Shown: positions 1-11,500 of the stretch, one piece after another | Position numbering within the stretch: the first letter of the stretch is position 1 | How the letters are laid out: each line of letters begins with the position of its first letter | Assembly: GCA_009602725.1 (NCBI GenBank) | Contig: WELB01000110.1 | Location: forward strand, 388,799-452,798 | Reading direction: 5' to 3' | From: Spirogloea muscicola | Taxonomy: Eukaryota; Streptophyta; Zygnematophyceae; Spirogloeales; Spirogloeaceae | Length of the DNA stretch: 64,000 nt | Notes under the pieces: generated by a model | Database searches by the model: none | Told to the model about the DNA's origin: nothing | Seen by the model: only the letters and a program-made list of their open reading frames with translations | Made by a program: the position numbers and the translations under genes

Positions 1-206
1 TCGACCAGAGCCCTGTCAGAGAGTGAGGCACTGTATGAGTGTTGAATGACACGTCCTCATGTCAATGCATAGCTTTTGCAATGAGCACGAACCTGATGCA
101 GAGCACTGGCCTCTAAGCAGGGTATGAGTCGGTAGGGACAGGTAAGCTAGACTAAGAGAAAACTAGGCATGTGCATGTTGACCCGACGCATGGCCTGCCT
201 GTTTAC

Positions 207-1514
207 CAACAAACAGGACTTAGGACATTATGCTTCATAGATTGTGCACCAATAGCTGACCTGTCCTTCTCCTGCTCTGAGAAGCACGCTAAATCAACGG
301 AACTCTCAGAACCTACAGGCTTTAAGGCCTGTAGGTTCTTGGAAGCGCTGCCAGGCTCCAGGTTGAAGTGGATGCTCTGCCTTTCAAAGAGCAAGTACTT
401 CAAAACAAGAGCCTGCAGGCCACCGAAGAGCCTCCAAACATGATCAGCCCTTTAGCTCCACTGCTCACCTCAGCTCCTCCACAGAGCCTCGTCCAGTAGA
501 CCAGCATGGAGCAGCAACCCTGCTGAGAAGCTGTGGACCAATGTGCACCCAGGCATAGCAGTAACTGCGGCTCTGCACACGACACGAGCTACATATGTAA
601 TTGTGTGCCTCAGTGACCTAGCACACTGCTGACCTGAATGGGAGCTAGGACACCGCAGGGGCCACCTTCACGCTGCACCAAGCCCAAGGAAGTCTCTGCG
701 TCGGCACTGAATCTGCACACAGCAGAGGAGCCAAACAGCTGTTTGACTTGGCTTCTTCAATTTCTCGACCCACAGTCCCCTCTGTCGAATGCCCGCTTGC
801 CACAGAGCCCGCATCTGTAGCTCTTGGCTCCAGATGTTGGGTTTTCTTAAGCTGAAGCCTGCTCCACTCCACCTAGCTTGCAACACAGTAACTTACTCCC
901 AGCAACAGGAGGTCAAGTCTCAGCAGCTACCAGGGCTGGGGTAAGGAGGCTCACCTAAAGCCCTGCCGAGACCATTGAGAGTGGACCTCTGGGAGAACGT
1001 CACTCCCAAAGACCATCTTGAAGAGCCTGGCGGCCAGAGGGGGAGGGATGTCACCGACGACAACAGAGGCCTCACTTGACGAAGGCGCGAGCGCTCCACT
1101 GCTCCGGGTGTTGCTGGGGCCGGCCACTGCACTCGGTCCGCCACCAGCACTGCCGGAGCCGGACATGCTGGCGGACGCAGAGCCAGCTGCAGGCTGCGGG
1201 TCGAGATGGTGCTGCGAAGGCGGGCTGGAGGCCAGCAGTGCCGCCAGCCTTCGCTCGGCGGCAGCAGCTCGGAGCTCCCGCTCCTGCAGCAGCCTGTCCG
1301 TCTCCGGCAGTGCTTCTCCCGAGCCTTTCCCTCTGCTCTCGTCCGCCAGCCCAGCCTCGCCGGCCCTGCTGCGCTTGGCCTCCGGCTGCTGCCCAGTCTC
1401 GCGGAAGCCGTCCCTCGGCGGCGCGGCGGCGGCCGCGCCTGCGGCGTCCTGCATGAGGCTCATGCGGAACGCCTTCTGCAGCTCCTCGTCCTCGTCCTCC
1501 GCCAGCTCCACCAT
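207..1514 (-). CDS. MINDY-3/4-family deubiquitinase (5' part; continues off the left edge)
   Basis: Predicted MINDY-type cysteine protease, a family that trims ubiquitin chains with preference for K48 linkages. Three exons are visible on the minus strand: 1514-955, 712-634 and 412 to about 207; the first two junctions keep frame. ATG at 1514 is followed by an acidic stretch and a ubiquitin-interacting-motif-like helix (EELQKAFRMSLMQD), then a low-complexity linker. Exon 1 ends with LFKMVFGSDV and QWSRQGFR, the conserved N-terminal MINDY block. Exon 2 encodes LGLVQREGGPCGVLAPIQ, the catalytic-cysteine motif. Exon 3 continues ALVLKYLLFERQ. The catalytic His lies beyond the window. The end of exon 3 is uncertain: an in-frame TAA at 203-205 overlaps a good donor (TTG|GTAAAC). 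An upstream in-frame ATG at 1892 exists, but that stretch is proline-rich and repeat-derived, so 1514 is preferred. Confidence 0.85.
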
Positions 1515-1621
1515 TGGCCAGCCGGCGCCGTCGACCGGCCGCAGTGCCGGGGCCCGCCAGCCCCGATGCGGCGGCTGGGCCGTAGCGCGGCGGCCGCCAG
1601 AAGACCTCCGACTGACGGCGG

Positions 1622-1680
1622 CTAGCGGCGGCGGCGGCGGCGGCGGCGGCGGCACCAGCAGCGGCGGCGGCGGCGGTCCG
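1622..1680. repeat. GGC/CCG triplet run upstream of the MINDY gene
   Basis: Interrupted GGC repeats just upstream of the preferred start codon. Read on the minus strand they would give poly-proline. They probably lie in the 5' UTR or promoter. Similar runs sit at the 5' ends of other genes in the window. Confidence 0.8.
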
Positions 1681-1862
1681 TCGAGGTTAGGGCGCGCAGT
1701 GAGGGGGGGAACGGCATGGGGCGGCTCCTGCTTGGGGGCGACAGTTGGAAGTCGCGCGGCACCTGATCGCAACAGCGGGGGAAAGGGCAGATCTCTCCTG
1801 TGCCCTTTTGGGCCTTCTGGGCCCAAAAGGCGCGGGCTCTGCACCTGCTTGCTGGAAGAAAG

Positions 1863-2215
1863 TGCTCGCCCATAGAGAAGAGGGGCTGGCAAAGCCAGCC
1901 CAAAAAAGAATGGACGATGTCCAAAGCCAAAGAAAGAGGAGCCGGAATAAGGACTACACTACAGAACACTGCAAAACACGTAGACGATGTAGAGGGAACC
2001 TCAGTACCCACGAGTGAGCAACATCAGGTCTGAGTAGCCGGCTGTTGCTCACTCGTGGGTACTGAGCTTCCCTGCATCGTCTCTGTGTTCTGCAGTGTTT
2101 TGTAGTGTAGTCCTTTTTCCGGCTCCTCTTTCTTTGGCTTTGGACATTGTCCATGCTTTTTTGGGCTGGCTTTGCCAGCCCCTCTTCTCTATGGGCGCGC
2201 ACTTCTTGCTGCAGG
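1863..2215. mobile_element. Head-to-head pair of LINE (family C) 3' ends forming a large inverted repeat
   Basis: Two copies of one LINE tail meet in opposite orientation. The minus copy spans about 1863-2033 and the plus copy about 2038-2210, around a spacer of roughly 20 nt near 2016-2037. Arms are about 170 bp and visibly more than 90 percent alike. Each arm contains, from the centre outward, the end of the LINE reading frame (LLLTRGY then stop), a 3' UTR with CTTTGGACATTGTCC, and the hairpin GGGCTGGC-TTT-GCCAGCCC (2163-2181 in the plus arm) followed by TCTTCTCTATGGGCG. No complete gene is present. Confidence 0.8.
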
Positions 2216-2400
2216 GAAAGAGGCACTCCGCCGAGACCCAGAGGCGCGGCCGGAAGACCCTCGCTGCTGACTCTCGCTCTGGCCAGGGGACCCGCTTCCG
2301 GGAACCCAGATTCTCTGACCTGAGGCTGCTAAGCAGGGGTTACCGAGTGCTTCGTAATTTCTCAGTTTCTTATTGTGCTCTTTTGTTTAGGCCAGTTTAC
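2200..2400 (+). mobile_element. LINE tail (family D)
   Basis: A short plus-strand LINE remnant. Around 2305-2335 one frame reads FSDLRLLSRGY, the family terminal signature, but the stop codon after GY is lost (CGA follows). Related tails lie near 6863, 13637 and 43005. The remaining sequence to about 2860 shows no gene and no clear repeat beyond two similar CGGYGCCGTTTGCCAC segments near 2630 and 2676. Confidence 0.55.
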
Positions 2401-2867
2401 ACCGGGACAGACGGACGCACGGAGGGGTACGTGTCGCGCGGTGTATGGAACGCCTGGCCTTTACAACCATACGCGCCCGGACGCGGACGCGCACCACGGA
2501 GGCGCCACATCGGGCGCTGACTAGGACGCCTTTTGCCCCCGCTAAAGGAAGCGGCTGCTGATATTAAAAGAGCGGCTGTGAAAGCCAGCCAGATGCATAC
2601 AGGTGTTCATGACGGCTAAGGAGGAAACGGTGCCGTTTGCCACATTTGTTGCTGAAGGGACCTCGCTTGAGAAAGAATCGGCGCCGTTTGCCACCAGAGC
2701 GCGCATCTTTCCTTACTGACGTGGAGCCGGGGGGGACATGGTTGCGACTCAATCACACTAAAGCAAATGTAATTCCACCTGTTATGTCCACGTATGCCTG
2801 CACGTCACCATTCTTGTCAGATTGACACAAACGGGCCACCGACGGGATATCTCATGACAGGCCCACG

Positions 2868-3480
2868 CTATGGCCGCCGCCTCTGGGTCTCGGCGGAGTG
2901 CCTCTTTCCCTGCAGCGAGCAGACTTGATGTTGCTCACTCGCGGGTACTGAGCTTCCCTCTGCATCGTTTTGTGTTTTGTAGTGTAGTCCTCTTCCGGCT
3001 CCTCTTTCTTTGGCTTTGGACATTGTCCATTCTTTCTGGGCTGGCTTTGCCAGCCCCTCTTCTTTATGGGCGAGCAATTTCTTTCTCTCTTCTAGTCCTT
3101 TGTTCATTCTTTTTTGGGCTGGCATTTCCAAGGGAAATTTCCAGCCTTTATCCTCAATGGGCGAGCCCTTCTTCTTTTGGGCCTCGTTCTTTCTGGGCTG
3201 GCTTTTACAGCCCTCGCCCCATTTGGATGAGCTCGCTTCTTCGTTGGAAGAGCTTACTTCTTCAGAGAGAAGAGAATGCTACTCAGGAAGAAAAACACAG
3301 CTCTTCCAAGAAGAATGGACAAGTTCCAAAGAGCCGCAAGGCGCGCCTACACCACACAGCTATGCACGAGACTACAGCGGAGGGGAGATTAAAAACCCCT
3401 GGTTAGCAGCAGCAAGTCGAACAGTTACAGCAATGGCTGTTACAGGCCAGCCCAAAGGAATGTACAAGGTCTAAAACGGC
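2868..3480 (+). mobile_element. LINE tail (family C) with a series of 3' UTR hairpins
   Basis: Starts with the C-terminal coding remnant of a restriction-like-endonuclease LINE, ending ADLMLLTRGY-stop at about 2966. The 3' UTR carries three successive hairpin modules: GGGCTGGCTTTGCCAGCCC at 3038-3056, a degenerate GGGCTGGCATTTCC module near 3117, and GGGCTGGCTTTTACAGCCC near 3208. Each is followed by a variant of the CYATTTGG/CTCTATGGG block. The upstream coding portion is missing (5' truncation). No intact frame. Confidence 0.75.
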
Positions 3481-3734
3481 CGGTTGCGCAAAAAGTAGGA
3501 TACTAAGTCTCTAAGACGTCAGCAAGTGGGCTCTCAATCACCTCTAGTTAGAAGAACCAGAGGGCAGAAAAGCGTCACCCTGACGGAACCGGGAGGCAGC
3601 AGCCAAGGCGCGGCCTGCACGCAAGTAGACTGGCAAATACTAAGGACCGCTGCAGGGAGATTGCAAGGCGCTTCCATGACACTTGAGCGACCCGGCGGCA
3701 TTGAAGCCGGGCTGCTCGCTCTGCTGATAGAAAG

Positions 3735-4240
3735 TGGCTCTTCACTCTTTCTTTGGCTTTGGACATTGTCCTTCCTTTTTGGGCTGGCTTTGCCAGCCCC
3801 TCTTCTCTATGGGCGAGCCCTTTCTTCAGGGGGACCCATTGCCCAGGGATGTCATCATCGCCGCACACTTGACATTGTGGGCGTGCAACCTGGTGGAGGA
3901 CCACAGGCCTCGGTCGATGTTGTTACGGAGGCCTATAAAGGGCCAGCATCGACTCACATCGCTGGCCACGCAGTGGGCAGTGCAGAACAAAGAAAGCTGC
4001 AGCACTACTCCGATTACCCCCAGTGCGATCAGCTCCTGCCAGCGGCAGTCGACATCTTTGGCTGCTTAGGTCCTCGTTTTCATACTCTCCTTCAAAACAT
4101 AGCCAATCTAGGCTACACACGATATGCAGATGTGCTCCCGGCTGAGATGGGCTTGCCAGCTGCATATCTGTCGTTCTTGCGACGACGAATTTCGGCCTGT
4201 TTGCAGCGTGTGTCGTGCAATGTCCCGTCGGTGGCTCATT
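3735..4240 (+). mobile_element. LINE fragment (family A), C-terminal endonuclease region, preceded by a family C hairpin
   Basis: A family C 3' UTR hairpin (GGGCTGGC-TTT-GCCAGCCC at 3781-3799) is joined to a family A coding fragment at about 3826. That fragment encodes the end of the restriction-like endonuclease: HHRRTLDIVGVQPGGG, SVDVVTEAYK (D..E.K-like catalytic block), RKLQHYSDYP and MGLPAAYLSFLRRR. It is a 5'-truncated, non-functional copy. The junction suggests one LINE inserted beside or into another. Confidence 0.8.
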
Positions 4241-5036
4241 TGCGTCGGTGCTGACAAAGGATGCGGAGGTGGCTGCTCATGTGGCGATCTGAGGGCACGT
4301 CATTCATCATTCTGGTGTAAAGATGGGGTCGCGAGTGCGGGGCCTTCCACCCGCTTGGTCATAAGTGGTGCTCGAGTTGTCGCCGAAGTACCACTTGGCG
4401 ACGTTCGAGTTCAATTGCGGCCCAACTCCCGTCTGATGCGGGGGGCATCACGCAATCGTTGCTCACGACCCGCCGTACGTGGGGCGCATTGCCCAATCGC
4501 TGCTCACATTCCGTCTGACGCGGGCGCACAACCCAAGCAGTCGCCCCAGTCCCGCCGGACGCGGGGAGCCCAACCCAATTAATTAGTCGTGACAGCCTGG
4601 TCACGGCGTGCAGGTATCATGCCGCCGATGTCAACTACTGACACCGATGAGCAGTGCCATCTTGCCACCCAGACCACACAAAGCCCCTAATCATAGACCG
4701 AGAGAGCTTATGAAAGCACGTCGAAGGTATGATTTGCCTCGATGAGCCGTGAGGAATCGGCTAGGCAGTGGTGGGGCAATGGTAGGTAGTGGTAGATGCG
4801 AGTCTTGGGCTACACTGGCCTTGAGACCTGGGGGACCAGATGGGCCAGATGGCCCACCCCAACAAACAATTTATTTCCTTTCTTTCTCTGACCAAGCATA
4901 AGGAAGGAAAGGCGCGCGGGGCGCATGAAATGAAAAGGGAGGCCAATTCAAGCCAATACACAGTTCAAGCAGAGGCGAGTGCAAACTAATCAAGGCTACA
5001 TGATACAGAGACCTAAATAAGGTGCCTAAGGTGACA
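4241..5036. other. Gene-free stretch with a tandem repeat of about 40 nt and the 3' UTR of the next LINE
   Basis: No gene recognised. At 4430-4582 about four degenerate units of 33-42 nt follow one another (each starts near CCGYCTGACGCGG or CCGCCGKACG and ends in a GCTCAC/CCCAA block). The segment 4900-5036 is the 3' UTR, in reverse, of the family B LINE that follows; it contains the reverse complement of TTCATTTCATGCGC at about 4914-4945. Confidence 0.6.
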
Positions 5037-6560
5037 TTAGTACCCACGGGAGAGCACAAACAAATCGGACAAGCTAACTTGGGGAGCTGGAGCGCCGCCA
5101 CGAAAGCCGGAGGCCTGACTTAGAGCGCGCCCTGCACGTTGATGAAGAGCCAATGCTTGCGAGCTCAGCAAACAAAGCGAGAGCCGCATTCTATAATATG
5201 CAATTAAGGCCTGTGGAATGCTGGAGTGGCCCAAGCTGCCCCCCCGACTTTTACGACGCGCATCGACCAGCCGGGCCAGATGCTGGATCAGGGAGGACCA
5301 TTTCACGCCGTAGCCGCGTAGATATCCATGGCACACGGGCAAAGATGGTCCCCTCGGGGATGGTCCTGGTAGTGCCGCTCCTTCTTGCGCTCCGCGCTGG
5401 ACGTGGCCCAGCCAGACACGGTTGACGTGGGTGCGCCAGCCTTGTATGCGTCGATCAGTACCACGTCCAGGAGCAGACGAGGCCCACCGCCCCGGGGGGT
5501 GGCGACCACGTCCAGACGCCACACGTATGGCTTGCCGCGCCTGAAGGAGATTGGCATGATGCCGGACACCTCCATCGCCGGATGATACCCCGCCTCTCGC
5601 AAAATTCCAAACATTGTATCCCTGAGTAAGTCGTGGGAGGCAATGCGCTCACCCCCCTCAGCACACCTCAGCATGTGCGCAGCTAGGGCGAGCTTGTCAT
5701 CGGCAATGTGGCCACACTCGCACTGGCGGATGCCAGCCAAGCAAGGGGGGGGGAGGCCGAGGTGGTGATGGAGCGCGGTACGAAACAGGTTGTCTGAAAG
5801 CCGAAGGGACTCGTATATCGGCAGAGCATTTAACCACTCCGACGCGCCTTGGGGAGCTGATGGAGAGGAGCCGGGTGAGGCCACGTCCATCGTCCTTGAG
5901 CAGTCCCTTTAATTCAGAGGCGGCCTGCACGTCCGCAGCGTGAGAGTAAAGGCCCTGCGCTTTCCTGTCAGAACAGCGTGCCCATGCCGCAAAATCTGCA
6001 TGACCCTCTGCAAGCGTTGGTAAGCAGCGCGAGAGGTCACGTAGTGCTGCGGTTAGAGAAAGCTGGAAGGGCAGGTTCCCTGTTGCAACACCCGCTATGG
6101 CGGGTGCTAAAACAGCCTGTCCCCTCAGGATGGAGCGACTGGAGATGGTGGAGGCCACTTGGGCCCAGCAACCCAGGTGAGCTGCTTGGGACAGGCGAGC
6201 CAATGGACGGCACCCAAGGCCGCCTTTACTGGTGGGTAAGGTATACTGTAGGATGGCCGCCGGCGTGGCGGATAGGTCGGGATGGTCCATCAGGCCATGA
6301 AGAGCCTGTTGGAGTCTGGAGTCCACGATAGAGTAGATGGCGTTTAGTGCAGTGGTGGGGGGCACAGTCCGCAACAGGTAAGTGGGACGCTGGGCCACAC
6401 ACCGGGTGAGGATGGCCACCGCAAGCTGCGCGTCCTGTAGGGAGGGGAGGGCCGGGAGGGACCGGAGATGGTTCTCAAGGGTGGACTCCACAACTTGCTC
6501 CACATGCGCAGCAGCCCCCAACGGGGCTCCAAGCACCACCATGCCGAGTCGTAGAGGCTG
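5037..6560 (-). mobile_element. LINE (family B), 5'-truncated: region after the reverse transcriptase plus restriction-like endonuclease
   Basis: Minus-strand LINE copy closely related to 40930-42442. It begins just after reverse transcriptase motif C (MVVLGAPLGAAAHVEQVVES), continues through the linker, the zinc-knuckle-like CECGHIADDKLALAAHMLRC (residues C, C, H, C), the endonuclease block LDVVATPRGGG...LLLDVVLIDAYK, and ends SLSDLFVLSRGY-stop at 5037. The reading frame is broken at least twice (near 5740 and 5330), so it is a pseudogene. Unlike the 41.9 kb copy it keeps the lysine codon in RRGKPYV. Confidence 0.85.
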
Positions 6561-6635
6561 TTTCGTTGCCTACTTCCGTGCTGATCTGACTTATCGACGT
6601 TATCTGGCAGCCGACACCCTGTGGCACGACACGTG

Positions 6636-6860
6636 CTCAGGCTAATGCTTTGCACCAGAAAGCTGGGCGAGCTCTAGTTGGTGGCAGAAGGGCTTCATAT
6701 CCGCCATCCAGTATTTAGGCATCAATTAGCGGCCTTCATGTTTTGACCCGTGGTTACTGAGCCAATCTGCTGTAGCTTATGTAGGTCTTAAGATGTGCTT
6801 GCCATTGTACTTGGCCGTTTGGTTTTTGTTTGTTTCAATACACAAACTTTTTTCCATTAC
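6636..6860 (+). mobile_element. LINE tail (family A) with its 3' UTR
   Basis: Plus-strand remnant encoding AQANALHQKAGRALVGGRR-like sequence and the terminal signature LHVLTRGY-stop near 6748-6760, followed by the family A 3' UTR (GCTTGCCATTGTACTTGGCC at about 6792-6830). It abuts the truncated 5' end of the minus-strand family B LINE, which suggests nested insertion. Confidence 0.75.
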
Positions 6861-6862
6861 CC

Positions 6863-7600
6863 GGAGACTAGTTTCTCTGACCTGCGGCTGCACAACAGGA
6901 TACATTGAGTACCCAGTGGCCATTTCAGTCGCAGTGTGCTTTAACGCTTTTCTCGGATCACCCGGTGGGAGACGAGGTTGTCTGACTCGCCGTTGACGTA
7001 CACGGCGCCTTTGGCGCAAGATGGCTTGACCTGCTTCACCTCCTTGCGCGGCGAGCAGCGGCCCGCCGCCACGGGCAGCAGGGCGAGCAGCCTGGCTTCA
7101 ATGTCGCTGGGTCCCTCGCCCAAGTCTTCCGGATGCGCTTGGCCATCTCTTTGCAGCGGTCCCTTGCCTTCGCGGTCCACTTGCGCGCAGGCCGCGCTTT
7201 GGCGGCGGCCTCCGGCTTGCTTCCGTCAGGGCGATGTCTTTCCGCCTGCTAGCTATTCAGAGTTGCATCTACTGACTAGAGGTTACTGAGAGTCCGCTTG
7301 CTGCTGTCTCCGTACTTGGCACTCCGGCTCCTTCAGGCCTTGGGCTGGCCTCTCCCAGCCACCAAATCTGGCCGCGCTTGCTGACTTTTCTGGCCCCTCC
7401 GAAGTTTGTTCATTCCTTTCCTAGGCTGGCCAATCACAGCCATCGCCCTTTCACTTCTTTAACGCTTTGCCTTCGCACTTCGTTCTTTCCTTTATCTCGG
7501 CTTGATTGGTCAGCCATCGCCCTATACTGAAAGAAGAAGTGGCACTCCCAATGGGAGCAAGGGCTGTGAAAAGCCAGCCCGAAAAGAATTACAAAGGTTC
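6863..7600 (+). mobile_element. LINE tails (families D and C) and 3' UTR hairpins
   Basis: At 6863-6905 a TSFSDLRLHNR tail (family D). At about 6945-7290 a family C fragment in broken frames: SDHPVGDEVV, AVDVHGAFGA, WLDLLHLLA, VFRMRLA, SLQRSLAFAVH and, at the end, SELHLLTRGY-stop (7258-7290). From 7320 to 7600 the 3' UTR holds GGGCTGGCCTCTCCCAGCC near 7341, AGGCTGGCCAATCACAGCC near 7424 and an inverted copy near 7557. No intact gene. Confidence 0.7.
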
Positions 7601-7639
7601 GAAGGGGCCAAATGATGGAGGGGCCTCGAAGCATACTGA

Positions 7640-7900
7640 AAACGGAATTTCGTGTATTTGAAACAAACGAAGGCCAAATGGCCAAGTGCAAAGGCAAGCA
7701 CATCTTAAGACCTACATAACCTACAGTAGATTGACCCGCTCAGAAACCACGGGTCAAAACATAAAGGTCGCACCGATGCCTGGATACTAGATGGTAGATA
7801 CGAAGCCCTTCTGCCACCAACTAGAGCTCGCCCAGCTTTCTGGTGCAAAGCATTAGCCTGAGCACGCTGCAAACAGGCCGAAACTCGTCGTCGCAACAAC
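7640..7900 (-). mobile_element. LINE tail (family A), reverse orientation
   Basis: The minus strand encodes RRRVSACLQRAQANALHQKAG (within 7705-7899) and ends in a degraded terminal signature near 7741-7790, followed by the family A 3' UTR whose palindrome GGCCAAATGGCC lies at about 7672-7685. Truncated and non-coding. Confidence 0.75.
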
Positions 7901-8596
7901 GACAGATAAGCAAAGGGTAGAGGAGAAGAACAGGGTAGAGGAGGAGAACTGAAAAGGGTAGAGGAGAAGAACAGAAACGCGTGGAGGGCGATGGGTCTTT
8001 CTTCTCACTTCTGCTGCCGGCTTGCTTGCTGGGGTTGCCTTGCGTCCCAGATGCGCGCAGAAGAGCCCAAATCCCTGTTCCCGCCAGGGGCGCGGGGCAG
8101 CGGAATCCCGGATACTCGACGGGGCAGCGGCGACGGCCGCGGGCGACCTGGTTAGCCGGATGGCTGACCAGGGCTGGCAGGTTAGCCGGCTGAGGGGTAA
8201 CCGCCGCCGCCCGCCGGGTCAGCACGACGTGGACTCCCCCCGCCGCACCGTCACCACGGCTGGGTTGTTGTCGCACGTCGTGAAGCCCAGCCCCAGGCGT
8301 CGCTTTGGCGACGCTTCTTCACCAATGTCCCCCCGTTAGCCATGTGATGGCCACGATATGACCACCCACGATGACCGGTCTTCTTTTGCGACCTCCTCAC
8401 CAGTCGATGCGCTTGTGAAACCAGCGTTGGCTCCATTGACTTGTCTCTCAGAAAGGCGCCGTCTCTCAGAAAAGGTCGGTTTCGGTTGCTGGGCTGGGTG
8501 CAGTTCGGCCGCCGTTGGCCACGCCGACGGCCGCTTGAGCCTAGCAAGTCGTCGAGCCAGCCCATCGACGGCGACGCCCGGCTTGGCGTGGTCGCC
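7901..8596. other. Upstream region of NYC1, GC-rich, no gene recognised
   Basis: An AG-rich stretch (GTAGAGGAGAAGAACAG repeated near 7915-7975) is followed by GC-rich DNA up to the NYC1 start. Long open frames on both strands here reflect base composition. The promoter and 5' UTR of NYC1 presumably lie here, but no specific element can be named. Confidence 0.5.
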
Positions 8597-11500
8597 ATGG
8601 CGGCGACAGCGGCGGCGGCGCAGCTGGCGGCGGCGGCGTCCTCCCGCCTCGGCTCCGTCGGCTGCAGCCTCGGTAGCGCGCAGCCGGCACCCGCTGGCGC
8701 GACGGCGGCCAAGGGCTCGCGGAGGCCTCCGCCACCGTGGGCCGACTCTGCATGGTGCCGTGGCGGCTCCCTGGCAACACCCCGACGACGGCATTGCCGC
8801 TTCCTACCGCCATCAACGAGGCCGGCAGTGTGCTGCTCCCAGCCTCCAAGGAAGGCTGGCATACAGGACCGCACCCCCGTTGTCCAGTTGCAGAAGCTGC
8901 TGCGGCCCGCTGTGCGAATTCTCGGTGGAGCAGGTGAGACAACGTCATGTCACAACCATGTCAATCTCTCAAGGCTGCTGCGCAGGCACCCGTTTCGCCA
9001 TGGCACCTCATTGCGACTGAATTGCACGTATGGCAGATCTTAGGGAATGTGAAGGGAATGCAAGCAAGCGCAGCCATGCCAGAGCAGAGCTTGCACGCCA
9101 AGTACTCCGCTTCCTCAGGGCTGCTCCAGATGAATTGGCCGCTGCCTCCAAGAGAGAGAGCTGGCCGGTCAAGGCCGAGTCAGACTTTCTGCAGGTACAC
9201 TCTGGCAGACCTGGGTACATTGATATGACTTGCAATCAGGAGGTAGCGGAGGGCTGGTGGTAGTGACGATATTCTGGTATCAGAACCTTGTAAGAGAGAC
9301 ATTACTTCGTAGCATTCTTCCAATCATTGCAACAAAGAGTCTATCAGATCACACTGTGATACTGATAAGGCATGCACAAACGCCTGGCTTACAGTTCCAC
9401 GCAGCACTCGCAAAGTATACGATTGTATCTAGTGGCACTGGAGCAGTTCTGTCTGCTGCCTTGGAGCTTGCAGGTGAACTCTCTCCACCCTTGAACGATG
9501 GGAAGACGTTCTGGCATGTTGTTGGCAGTACTGAACTCAGGAGAATTTTCAATCAAATTGCATGCATTCGTAAGGGCAGTGTCTCCATATCTTTGTGCGG
9601 CATAGAAGTTTGATGCATGATGACCAGACCTGATCAATCTACTTAATTGTATATCCACTGCTTGTAACATTGCTCAAAGCCTTGGTGTTCTTGTGAGCAT
9701 ACAGGCGGCGGACCTCATCAAGGAGCAGTGCTGTGGTTTAGTTGGTTAGCAGGTCTTTTCCTTGGTTCCATGATTGGTACTGGCCAAGTTATGGAGAGTT
9801 ATGGGCGCACTGGACCTCGGAACGTGGTGGTCACAGGCAGCACCAGAGGGCTTGGCAGAGCGTTAGCACGCGAGTTTCTTCGAGCAGGTGACAACGTCGT
9901 GGTCGCCTCAAGGGATGCACCAGCAGTAGCTCAAACGGTGTCAGATCTACAAGAGGACATGATATCGCAACGCCGAAGATTGCCTCTTGGAGTGGTTCAC
10001 TCTCGCGGAGGATCTGAAGAGCTGACCCGCAGGTATGGTGCACGTAGTGGCCTGACTCATGGCTTAAAGCCCCAATGGCATACTTGCAATATCCTGCTCT
10101 GTTGGCTGCTCTCTTGAACTAATCTCTTGCAGATTTCTCGGCTGAGCAGAACCACGTCATTACCTGGTGGATCAGCCAGCGCAATGCAGAAGGATCAAAC
10201 AGGCTCCCAGAAGATTGTTGGCATGGCTTGTAACGTCCACTTTCCGGAGGACGTTAAGGCTCTTGTTGATGTTGCTGTGCATGAGCTTGGCACCATAGAC
10301 ATCTGGGTATGTTTTACTCCAAATCGTTGCTAAGCGCGTATGATGATTACTTGCATCGTATGGCCACTACACTGACTGCAATGAGAACCTACATAGCCGG
10401 TCAAGAATCACATCAGTCATTTTACTTATCTCTACCGTTACTATGGCTTGTGAAACAGATAAACAATGCAGGAGTCAGCGTAAAAGCAAAGCCTTTTCTC
10501 GAGTTCTCTGACATGGAGCTCTGCAAGGTTGGGGCGGCTCTCCTTGCCTCTTGCTCTTGGTCTAATTTCCACACCATTATCTTTCTTCAGGTCCTTGCAG
10601 ATTTGACAGGACAAACGTTGGTGCTTTTCTCTAGGTCGTCTCCACCAACCTTCTGGGGTCTTTATCTTGCACCAAGGCGGCAATTCTGCAAATGAAGAGG
10701 CAATCTCGAGGTGGGCATGTGTTCAACATGGACGGAAATGGGTCAGGAGGTCAAGCCACACCTCGCTATGCTGCGTAAGTTTTGCCAAGCAGCAAATTTG
10801 CTCTGATGGCACTGAGCTTGTTGTCACGAACAATCTGCACGTCAGTCTAATATAGACATTCATGCCATAAATGTAGTACTTGTGTGAGTCTCTCACAGTT
10901 GCCATGTCTTACGTTCCGTGGCTCTGCCACAATCTGGCATTGCTCAGCTACGGAGCTACAAAATGTGCACTACGGCAATTTCATGCAACACTTTTGGAGG
11001 AGTGCAGACGATCACGAGTTGGAGTGCACACTGCATCTCCTGGCATGGTTCTCACGGATCTTCTTCTAAGGTCAAAGCCTTTTGCTAATTGACCTCACTA
11101 GCTGCCTCATCTTGTGCTCTGAGAGGCCGCTACATCTGAACTTCATATTTTGAAAAACTGCTGCAGTACAGGCCTACAACAGCAACATGACAATGCATGA
11201 GCCCGTTGCCTGAAAGAACTGGGAAAATGTGCCTATGCAGTGGGGCAACATTGCAGAACAAACAAGCATTCAATATCATATGCGAACAACCAGAGACTGT
11301 TGCTCGAGCTCTTGTCCCTCGCATGCGCAATGTGAGAGGAACAGGGAAGGCCATCAATTACCTTACGCCACCTCGTATCATCCTCGCCATTGTCACAGCC
11401 TGGCTACGAAGGGGCCGTTGGTTTGACGAAGAGGTGAGAGATGAGCAAGCAGTATGTGCACATAGTGAGCTCAGGCTAACGCTTCTCTCTTTGCAGGAAT

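Noticed and set aside
1018-1875. 285-codon open frame on the plus strand opposite MINDY exon 1
   Set aside because: The opposite strand carries a spliced gene with conserved MINDY motifs. This frame is Ser/Ala/Gly-rich antisense shadow.
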